A stretch of DNA of 33,799 nt. Source: Clostridia bacterium. GTDB lineage: Bacteria; Bacillota; Clostridia; Oscillospirales; Acutalibacteraceae. The stretch is from NCBI GenBank assembly GCA_017629275.1, contig JAGBXM010000046.1, forward strand, positions 1-33,799, given 5' to 3'. The notes beneath the pieces were generated by a model that saw only the letters and a list, made by a program, of their open reading frames with translations, had not been told where the DNA came from and searched no databases. A program made the translations under genes and the position numbers. Within the stretch, counting starts at the first letter, position 1; each line of letters begins with the position of its first letter. Positions 1-6,408 of this stretch are shown one piece after another.

Positions 1-853
1 ATTAGCACTGATAATCCGCAACGGCGACCACCGTTCCAACAACTATGATAATATAGCCGCACGTCCGAGACCGTCGCACGCCGACTATGCGGCATCGGTG
101 CGTTTCTCGGGACACAATGATGTAAGAGGCGGCGGCAACTTCTCGGGCAGACTCACAGCACCGTTAACCGCGGCGGGTTCTGTCGCCCGTCAGATACTCA
201 AAAAACACGGTATTACGGTTGGCGGTCACATTTCGTTTATCGGCAGTACGGCCGACGAACCGTTCGACCCCGTAAATATCGACCCCGAACTGCTGGAAAC
301 CTTAAATAAACAATATTTTTCAACCGTTTCAGAGGAAGCACGGCAAAAAATGACGGTCGAAATTGCCCAAGCCAAGCAAAACGGCGACAGTATCGGCGGT
401 GAACTTGAAATTGCCGTAACGGGACTGCCCGCAGGCATCGGTTCCCCCACCGTCAGAGGTATCGAGAACAAGATTTCCGAAGCGGTTTTCGCCGTTCCCG
501 CCGTCAAGGGTGTTGAATTCGGCTTTGGGTTCGGCTTCAGCTCGGCTTTAGGCTCCGAGGTCAACGATGAAATGTATTTCGACGGCGACCTTATTAAGTG
601 CAGAACCAATAATTCGGGCGGTATCACGGGTGGTATTTCCAACGGTATGCCGCTCATCATCCGTGTTGCGATAAAGCCCACCCCGTCGATCTCCAAACAG
701 CAAAATACAGTTAATCTCGAAACAAACAAAGATGATATACTTATCATTGAAGGCAGACACGACCCCTGTATAGTACCACGCGCATTACCCGCTGTTGAAG
801 CGGCTGTCGCCCTTGCACTAGTCGACCTGCTTTGGGAGGTAAAGCCCTTATGA
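1..853 (+). CDS. aroC: Chorismate synthase, 3' part (5' end outside window)
   Basis: Makes chorismate from 5-enolpyruvylshikimate-3-phosphate in the cytoplasm, using reduced FMN, as the last step of the shikimate pathway. The open frame starts at base 2 with no stop before it, so the gene continues to the left; a GTG at 98 is internal. The frame reads RPSHADYAA, then NDVRGGGNFSGRLTAPL, the chorismate synthase signature, and near the end RHDPCIVPRALPAVEAA, the conserved C-terminal block. About 283 residues are visible of a family length of roughly 360, so some 75 N-terminal residues are missing. The stop TGA overlaps the pheA start (ATGA at 850-853), implying translational coupling with the gene that consumes chorismate. 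Identity is secure; only the 5' end is unseen. Confidence 0.96.
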   Translation, partial: LALIIRNGDHRSNNYDNIAARPRPSHADYAASVRFSGHNDVRGGGNFSGRLTAPLTAAGSVARQILKKHGITVGGHISFIGSTADEPFDPVNIDPELLETLNKQYFSTVSEEARQKMTVEIAQAKQNGDSIGGELEIAVTGLPAGIGSPTVRGIENKISEAVFAVPAVKGVEFGFGFGFSSALGSEVNDEMYFDGDLIKCRTNNSGGITGGISNGMPLIIRVAIKPTPSISKQQNTVNLETNKDDILIIEGRHDPCIVPRALPAVEAAVALALVDLLWEVKPL

Positions 854-1962
854 GTCTCGACGAAATACGCAAAAAAATAGACGCCATCGACCGCGAACTT
901 GCACCGCTCATCAAAAAAAGAATGGAATGTTCTTTAGAGGTCGCACGTATAAAGAAGGCCGAAAATCTTCCCATATATCACGCAGGCCGTGAGCAGGAAA
1001 TTCTTGACCGCGTAAGCCGTGACGCAGGTGAAGAATACGGTGTCTACGTCAGCAGTGTTTACCGCAATATGATGGCGGTCAGCCGTGCTTTGCAAACCGA
1101 TACACTTTTCAAAAACGGTTCGTTTGCCGAAAAGGTTATGAGTTATCCCAAAGATATGACCTATAAAAAAGTTATATGCCAGGGTGCTCCGGGTGCATTT
1201 TCACACGCCGCGGCAAGAAGTATGTTTAATGAACTGACCCCCGAGTTTTTGCTGAGCTTTGAGGACGTATTCAAGGTCTGCGAGGCCGATGAAACAGCCG
1301 TGGGAATCCTCCCCGTTGAGAATTCGACCGCAGGTTCGGTCAATTCGGTTTATGACTTGATTTTGAAATATAAACTCTGCATCGTCAAGGCCAAGCGTGT
1401 CGATGTTTCGCAAAACCTCTTGACCGTAGGTGACGAATCCCAAGTCAAGGTGGTCTACTCGCACCCCCACGCCTTGAAGCAATGCGAAAAATATATCAAG
1501 GAACACAATATCACGGCGATGCAGTTTGAAAATACCGCACTCGCCGCAAAATACGTTGCCGAACTGAACGACCCCGCCATTGCGGCCATCGGTTCGACCG
1601 AAGCCGCCGAAATGTACGGTCTTCGGGTCGGCGCCACCTCGATTCAGGACAACAAAGATAACATCACAAGGTTTATTGCCGTGTCGAAAAAACCGTTTAT
1701 CGCACCCGACAGCAATACCGTAAGCCTTGCCTTTACCATTCCGCACGAAAAGGGTTCTCTTTACTCAATGTTGGGCCGTTTTGCCGATTGCGGACTGAAC
1801 CTTACCAAAATCGAATCCCGTCCTTTGGGCCACGGTTTCGAATATAAATTTTATCTTGATTTTTCGGGCAACATAAAGGATGCAAGAACCTTGAGTTTGC
1901 TCTCTTCACTCGAGCAGACACTTTCTTTCTTTGTGTTCCTGGGCAACTACAACGAGAAATAA
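850..1962 (+). CDS. pheA: Bifunctional chorismate mutase / prephenate dehydratase (P-protein)
   Basis: Converts chorismate to prephenate and then to phenylpyruvate, committing chorismate to phenylalanine. The 370-residue protein has three parts: an AroQ-type helical chorismate mutase (about 1-85, starting SLDEIRKKIDAID), prephenate dehydratase (about 107-282, with GAPGAFSHAA, LPVENSTAGSV and the catalytic TRF at 273-275), and a C-terminal ACT domain (about 290-365) with the ESRP motif at 322-325 that binds phenylalanine for feedback inhibition. The start is the ATG at 850, preceded by GGGAGGT at 835-841; an in-frame TTG at 832 lies upstream of this site and is unlikely. All key motifs are intact, so allosteric control by phenylalanine is expected. 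Confidence 0.96.
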   Translation: MSLDEIRKKIDAIDRELAPLIKKRMECSLEVARIKKAENLPIYHAGREQEILDRVSRDAGEEYGVYVSSVYRNMMAVSRALQTDTLFKNGSFAEKVMSYPKDMTYKKVICQGAPGAFSHAAARSMFNELTPEFLLSFEDVFKVCEADETAVGILPVENSTAGSVNSVYDLILKYKLCIVKAKRVDVSQNLLTVGDESQVKVVYSHPHALKQCEKYIKEHNITAMQFENTALAAKYVAELNDPAIAAIGSTEAAEMYGLRVGATSIQDNKDNITRFIAVSKKPFIAPDSNTVSLAFTIPHEKGSLYSMLGRFADCGLNLTKIESRPLGHGFEYKFYLDFSGNIKDARTLSLLSSLEQTLSFFVFLGNYNEK

Positions 1963-1974
1963 CAGAGGTAGTAT

Positions 1975-2985
1975 ATGAACAAACGTAAAAAAGCGGCTTT
2001 GCGCCGTCAAAAGAATTATCTGATACTTTTCAACGTCTTGACATCGGTTATTCTGGCAATATGTATTATTCTTTCAAGCTTTTTGGGAATAATGGCCTAC
2101 GTCACCAAAGATATGAAGCAGGGTCACATTTCGAATGACCACGACGAGCTCGGTATCAGTTCGGAGATTGCAAATTCCTTACCGAAGGATATTATAAATA
2201 TCGCACTTTTCGGTATTGATACACGTGACCGCAAGGCGACTGACCGCAAAAAAGCTTTAAGCGGTAACTCCGACACCATAATTATTGTGTCGATCAATAC
2301 CAATGACAATACCATCAAGCTGACCTCTATTCTTCGTGACAGTTGGGTTCCCGTCAACGGCAGCTACCATAAAATAAATGCCGCTTATGCGGGCGGAGGC
2401 CCTCAGAGGGCTATCCACACGCTCAACAACAACTTCGGACTTAACATTAAGGACTACGTTTCGGTCAGCCTTTTCCAGATGAAAAACGTTTTGGAAATAT
2501 TGGGCGGTGTTGACATCGAAATAACCGAGAAGGAACGTCAATGGATCAACAGAATAGCCAACGACCCCTACGACGGATTCGCCGGCGGTTATCTTGAAAA
2601 AGCAGGACTTGTCCACCTTAACGCTACACAGGCGTTGTCTTATTCAAGAATTCGTTACGACAGCGAAGAGACCCGAGTTTTGCGTCAGCAAAAGGTCTTG
2701 AGTTGTATGTTTGAGAAGCTCAAAACCTATCCCAAGACCAAATATCCCGAACTTTTAAGACAGGTCCTCGCCAATGTCGAGACCTCTATGACCTACGACG
2801 AGATTTTAAGCTATGCGCCGATGTTGGCTGTTTCGGGACTTCATCTGCAAAAGACCTCAATTCCCGGCCAAGAGGTCGTTGCTAAGGGCGGTATATTCGA
2901 AGACACCCGCGGCGGGTGGGTCTGGAAATATGACATTGAAGCCGCAAAAAAATATATTTACCGTTGGATATACGGAATATACTGA
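1975..2985 (+). CDS. LCP (LytR-CpsA-Psr) family cell-wall glycopolymer ligase, first copy
   Basis: LCP enzymes move lipid-linked anionic polymers, such as teichoic acids or capsule, onto peptidoglycan on the outer face of the membrane. This 336-residue protein has a basic N-terminus, one membrane segment (about 16-43) and an extracellular LCP domain (about 73-260). Visible catalytic/pyrophosphate-binding elements are FGID (79-82), SDT (99-101), LTSILRDSWVP (116-126) and the arginine-rich SRIRYDSEETRVLRQQK stretch (224-240). An AGAGGT site lies just before ATG 1975, 12 bases after pheA. A paralogue follows directly at 2999. The substrate polymer cannot be read from the sequence; the name LytR would overstate what is known. 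Confidence 0.93.
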   Translation: MNKRKKAALRRQKNYLILFNVLTSVILAICIILSSFLGIMAYVTKDMKQGHISNDHDELGISSEIANSLPKDIINIALFGIDTRDRKATDRKKALSGNSDTIIIVSINTNDNTIKLTSILRDSWVPVNGSYHKINAAYAGGGPQRAIHTLNNNFGLNIKDYVSVSLFQMKNVLEILGGVDIEITEKERQWINRIANDPYDGFAGGYLEKAGLVHLNATQALSYSRIRYDSEETRVLRQQKVLSCMFEKLKTYPKTKYPELLRQVLANVETSMTYDEILSYAPMLAVSGLHLQKTSIPGQEVVAKGGIFEDTRGGWVWKYDIEAAKKYIYRWIYGIY

Positions 2986-2998
2986 TTCGGAGTAACCT

Positions 2999-4219
2999 AT
3001 GAACGAGCAGGATAAGACTTTGACAGCTTCCGAAGCAGAAACTGTCGAAAATAAAACAGATGTTAAAAACGAAATAAACAACGAGTCGCCCCAAAAGCGA
3101 CCCGTTGTTTGGCTTGTTTTGTTCAACACGGTGGTCAGTCTTATCCTTATCATTTGCATATTTATTACAGGTGTTTTAGGCTTTAGTGCGTACCTTTTTC
3201 AGGATATGCACTACGACACCGACTTTCCCAACACTGACAATCACGAAGCATTGGGCATCGACCCCGACATATTAGGGAAACCGCCTATTATAGACACCGA
3301 TAAAGAGCCTGACAGCAGCACCGATAAGAATGCCGACAAAAACACCGATAAGAATAACGACAAAAACACCGATAAGAATAACGATAAAAACGTTATAATC
3401 CGTGATAAAATAACCAATATCGTTCTGTTTGGTATTGATAACAAATACCTCGTCGACAATACCGCCCAAAATGGAGATTCCAACCGTTCTGATGCCATAA
3501 TTATAGTATCAATAAACGAGACCAAAAAAACGGTTAAACTGACATCTGTGCTTCGTGACAGTTGGGTCCCGATAGATTTTCCCGACGGTAAGCGGTATGA
3601 CAAAATAAACGGTGCCTATAAAGCAGGCGGCCCCACACTTGCAGTCAGGACGCTTAATCAGATTTTCGGCCTTGATATTACAGAATATGCCGCCATCGGC
3701 ATCGACCGCTTTGATGAATTGGTCGACTATATCGGTGGTATTGACGTCACAATCACACAGGAAGAAATGACCTTTATAAACCTGTTCACCTATTCCAAGG
3801 AAGGCGACGAAAACTACCTTTCAAGTTACGGAAAGGTGCGACTCAACGGAACTCAGGCCATCGCCTTTTCCCGTAACCGAGACCTCGGGAGCGATACCGA
3901 GCGTGTAAAAAGACAACAGTTGGTGGTCCAGGCGATCTTTCAAAAAATCAAATCCAATCCCATTGGTGAACTGCCGCAAACCATCCGTACAATGCTCGGT
4001 ATGATCAAAACCTCGTTAAGCTATGACGAAATAGCAGAGCTTCTGCCCATCACCTTGGAAAACGATCTGAAAATCGAAAAAACCTCCCTTCCCGGAGATA
4101 ACATACCGGCCCACGGCGATATATTTGATGACACCGACGAACTTTGGGTCTGGAAATACGACCTTGAAGAGGCTAAAAAGTTTATGCGAAAATGGGTTTA
4201 CGGCATTGAAAGCAATTGA
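2999..4219 (+). CDS. LCP family cell-wall glycopolymer ligase, second copy with Asp-Lys-Asn repeat linker
   Basis: Paralogue of the preceding LCP protein, 406 residues. Order: acidic cytoplasmic tail (1-35), one membrane segment (about 38-65), a long hydrophilic linker (about 70-140) with the repeated words DKNTDKN and DKNNDKN, then the LCP domain with FGID, SDAIIIVS, LTSVLRDSWVP, KINGAYKAGG and SRNRDLGSDTERVKRQQ. The linker is absent from the first copy and is encoded by a 24-bp tandem DNA repeat at 3321-3392, so it could change length by slippage without shifting frame. It probably holds the catalytic domain further into the wall. It sits 13 bases after the first copy with a CGGAG site before ATG 2999. 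Confidence 0.93.
   Translation: MNEQDKTLTASEAETVENKTDVKNEINNESPQKRPVVWLVLFNTVVSLILIICIFITGVLGFSAYLFQDMHYDTDFPNTDNHEALGIDPDILGKPPIIDTDKEPDSSTDKNADKNTDKNNDKNTDKNNDKNVIIRDKITNIVLFGIDNKYLVDNTAQNGDSNRSDAIIIVSINETKKTVKLTSVLRDSWVPIDFPDGKRYDKINGAYKAGGPTLAVRTLNQIFGLDITEYAAIGIDRFDELVDYIGGIDVTITQEEMTFINLFTYSKEGDENYLSSYGKVRLNGTQAIAFSRNRDLGSDTERVKRQQLVVQAIFQKIKSNPIGELPQTIRTMLGMIKTSLSYDEIAELLPITLENDLKIEKTSLPGDNIPAHGDIFDDTDELWVWKYDLEEAKKFMRKWVYGIESN
3321..3392 (+). repeat. Three in-frame 24-bp tandem repeats in LCP linker
   Basis: Units start at 3321, 3345 and 3369, each beginning CCGATAAGAA. Units two and three differ at two positions; unit one differs from unit two only at three bases in the middle. Each unit encodes eight residues of the type DKNxDKNx. 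The period is a multiple of three, so gain or loss of a unit keeps the gene open. Confidence 0.92.
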
Positions 4220-4255
4220 ACACTGCCGCAAAATTTGATAAAAGAGGAACAAAAA

Positions 4256-4525
4256 ATGAAAATCAAAAATGACTTTGTATTAAAAACCATCGCAGGTACC
4301 AACGTTGTAGTACCTTTGGGCTCAAATACCGTCTCCTTCAGAGCTATCATCACCCTGAATGAAAGCGGTGCTTTTCTTTGGCAGTCGTTGGAAAACGACA
4401 TAACCAAAGAGCAATTGCTCCAACTGATGCTTAAAGAATACGATATCGACCGCGAAACCGCCCTTAGTGATATTGAAGAATTCTTAAATAAACTCCGCGA
4501 GGCCGAGCTTTTAGATGAAAACTGA
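4256..4525 (+). CDS. PqqD-like small protein
   Basis: An 89-residue protein with the PqqD fold pattern: an N-terminal beta part (MKIKNDFVLKTIAGTN, VVVPLG), then the typical LNESGAFLWQSLE helix and an acidic C-terminal helical part (ITKEQLLQLMLKEYDI). PqqD-like proteins bind leader peptides of ribosomally made peptides and present them to a modifying enzyme. The start is the ATG at 4256 behind an AGAGGAA site; an in-frame TTG at 4235 lies before that site and is rejected. The gene overlaps the next one (S24/S26 peptidase) by 11 bases, implying a joint role. No radical SAM enzyme or precursor peptide is visible nearby, so the client is unknown. Confidence 0.82.
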   Translation: MKIKNDFVLKTIAGTNVVVPLGSNTVSFRAIITLNESGAFLWQSLENDITKEQLLQLMLKEYDIDRETALSDIEEFLNKLREAELLDEN

Positions 4526-4997
4526 GAAAAGAGCCGTTCCGATGGAGGAAATGTCACCGCTTATTACGGGACTGATTGCGGAAGGTGTAGACGTCACCAT
4601 AACGGTCACGGGCAACAGTATGAAACCGTTGTTGACCACCCACCGCGATACCGTCGTATTAACACAATGCGACCCGCTTAAACTAAAGGTTGGCGACATT
4701 CCTCTTTACAAACGCGAGAACGGGAAATACATACTGCACCGAATCGTCAAGGTAAACGACACCACCTACGATATGGCGGGTGACCATCAGGCCGAGACCG
4801 AATACGGTGTTAATAAATCACAGGTGCTGTGCGTTGTAAAGGCGTTTACGAGAAACGGTAAGCTTTACACCGTAAAAAATCCTATTTACCGTATCTATTC
4901 GTGGTTATGGCGCATTATGTTGCCACTGCGCGGCTTTGTTATGCGTACCCACGGCAAACTTCACAAGCTTTTCAAAAGAAAAGGAAACAAAAAATGA
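4515..4997 (+). CDS. S24/S26-like serine peptidase without N-terminal membrane anchor
   Basis: A 160-residue protein with the S26 signal-peptidase core: VTGNSMKPLL gives the nucleophile Ser35 followed by Met36, and VGDIPLYKRENGKYILHRIV gives His75 where bacterial SPase I has Lys, as in the ER/SipW-type Ser-His enzymes. The GDH motif (89-91) replaces the usual GDN/GDA block. It lacks the N-terminal membrane helix of true signal peptidases. A hydrophobic, basic C-terminal stretch (about 120-140, IYRIYSWLWRIMLPLRGFV) could bind the membrane. It overlaps the PqqD-like gene by 11 bases and metF by 4 (ATGA). It could process a peptide bound by the PqqD partner, or act as a self-cleaving S24-type protein; the substrate is unknown. 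Confidence 0.8.
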   Translation: MKTEKRAVPMEEMSPLITGLIAEGVDVTITVTGNSMKPLLTTHRDTVVLTQCDPLKLKVGDIPLYKRENGKYILHRIVKVNDTTYDMAGDHQAETEYGVNKSQVLCVVKAFTRNGKLYTVKNPIYRIYSWLWRIMLPLRGFVMRTHGKLHKLFKRKGNKK

Positions 4998-5854
4998 AAC
5001 TGATTGATATCATCAATTCCGACCGTTTAAGCCTCTCATTTGAGGTTTTCCCTCCCAAAACAAGCGACGTTTTTGAAAGCGTCAAGACGGCAACCGAAAA
5101 AATTGCCGAACTCAAGCCCTCTTATATGAGCGTTACATACGGTGCAGGCGGCGGCACGTCGGACTATACCTTAAAAATTGCCGAAAACTTGAAAAACAAG
5201 GGTGTTCCTGCATTGGCACACCTCAGTTGCCTTACGTCCTCAAAAGATGAGATACACGACAAACTGACCCAACTTAAAAACCACGGCATTGAGAACATTC
5301 TGGCTTTGCGAGGTGACGCGCCGAGTGACGGGACGCCTATAAAGACCGATTATAAATACGCAAGTGAACTGACTGAAGATATCAAAGAGTTCGGCGGTTT
5401 CTGCATCGGCGGTGCCTGTTACCCCGAATCGCACCCCGAAAGTGAGTCGAGCATTGCCGATATCGACAATCTGCGCCGCAAGGTTGAAGCAGGTTGCGAG
5501 TTTTTGACAACTCAGATGTTCTTCGACAATAACATCTATTATAATTTCCTTTACCGACTCAATAAAGCCGGTGTCACCGTTCCCGTTGTCGCAGGTATTA
5601 TGCCGGTCACTAACCCAAAATCCATCAAACGCATCTGCCGTATTTCGGGCAGTGCCCTTCCCCAGCGTTTCGTCCGCATCGTTGACCGATTCGGTGACGA
5701 CCCCGAATCAATGGCCCAGGCAGGTATTGCCTATGCGACCGAGCAGATAATCGACCTTTTTGCCAACGGCGTCAATGCCGTTCACGTTTATTCAATGAAT
5801 AAACCCGAGGTTGCCGAAAAAATCAAAAATAATATTTCGGGTATTATAAAATGA
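4994..5854 (+). CDS. metF: Methylenetetrahydrofolate reductase
   Basis: Reduces 5,10-methylene-THF to 5-methyl-THF, the methyl donor for the MetH encoded two genes later. The 286-residue TIM-barrel flavoprotein shows SLSFEVFPPKT near the N-terminus (catalytic Glu region), YMSVTYGAGGG, NILALRGDAP, CIGGACYPESHPES and FLTTQMFFDN, all typical of the family. The start is the ATG at 4994 with an AAGGAA site; the open frame extends to 4901 but that part only mirrors the peptidase gene in another frame. It overlaps both neighbours by ATGA junctions. The electron donor (NADH or ferredoxin via a partner) cannot be decided; no MetV-type partner gene is adjacent. Confidence 0.96.
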   Translation: MKLIDIINSDRLSLSFEVFPPKTSDVFESVKTATEKIAELKPSYMSVTYGAGGGTSDYTLKIAENLKNKGVPALAHLSCLTSSKDEIHDKLTQLKNHGIENILALRGDAPSDGTPIKTDYKYASELTEDIKEFGGFCIGGACYPESHPESESSIADIDNLRRKVEAGCEFLTTQMFFDNNIYYNFLYRLNKAGVTVPVVAGIMPVTNPKSIKRICRISGSALPQRFVRIVDRFGDDPESMAQAGIAYATEQIIDLFANGVNAVHVYSMNKPEVAEKIKNNISGIIK

Positions 5855-6408
5855 TTTCAATTGACGTAAACGATTTAGAATTAAACCGTGACGAGTTGGC
5901 GGCACGTATGATGTGTACCGACCTCGATACGCTTTTTAACCTTATTGACCCTGCTGTGCAAGAGGTCAAGTCCAACGCAGAATGTTATTATACGTTTGAA
6001 AAAACGGGTGTGAAAATATCGGGCGGCTCTGTCAGATTGGGCTTTGGTGAGGTTAAAAGTACAGCTCTCGCCAAATGCCTTGAAGGCTGCGATTCGGCCT
6101 TCATTGTTGCCGTAACTTTAGGCCACCCGGTCGACCGATTATTGCGTCAGAAAAGTGTCACCTCGACCACCGAACAGTTTGTGACCGATGCTGTGGCTTC
6201 GGCACTCTGTGAGGCACTTTGCGACAAAGTGCAGTCGCTTTTGCCTTTGAAAACGCGACGTCGCTTCAGTCCCGGCTACGGTGACCTTTCACTGGAAGTG
6301 CAGTTTCCCCTTTTAAATTATCTCGATAACTGCGGTATCGTTCTGACCGAAACGGGCCTGATGATACCGTCAAAATCAGTAACCTTTATTGCAGGTGTAG
6401 AAAAATGA
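5851..6408 (+). CDS. Free-standing methionine synthase (cobalamin) activation domain protein
   Basis: A 185-residue protein matching the activation (AdoMet-binding) domain that forms the C-terminus of long MetH proteins. The signature RFSPGYGDLSLEVQ is followed by LLNYLDNCGIVLTETGLMIPSKSVTFIAGVE, the conserved end of that domain. The usual RxSxGYG pattern is present. In the family it binds S-adenosylmethionine and supports reductive methylation of inactive cob(II)alamin. It lies directly upstream of a MetH that lacks this domain, overlapping it by four bases (ATGA at 6405-6408), so the two chains probably rebuild the full enzyme. It is translationally coupled to metF by another ATGA at 5851-5854. 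Confidence 0.9.
   Translation: MISIDVNDLELNRDELAARMMCTDLDTLFNLIDPAVQEVKSNAECYYTFEKTGVKISGGSVRLGFGEVKSTALAKCLEGCDSAFIVAVTLGHPVDRLLRQKSVTSTTEQFVTDAVASALCEALCDKVQSLLPLKTRRRFSPGYGDLSLEVQFPLLNYLDNCGIVLTETGLMIPSKSVTFIAGVEK

Noticed and set aside
1201..1746. 181-residue open frame on the minus strand inside pheA
   Set aside because: It is fully covered by the well-supported P-protein gene, has no ribosome binding site and no recognisable domain; it reflects codon bias of the + strand gene.
3321..3392. Short repeat array that might be taken for a CRISPR
   Set aside because: The repeats are direct, contiguous and in frame within an LCP gene, with no spacers and no cas genes in the window.
4901..4993. 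N-terminal extension of MetF
   Set aside because: This part is the end of the S24/S26 peptidase gene in another frame; the ATG at 4994 gives the family-standard N-terminus.
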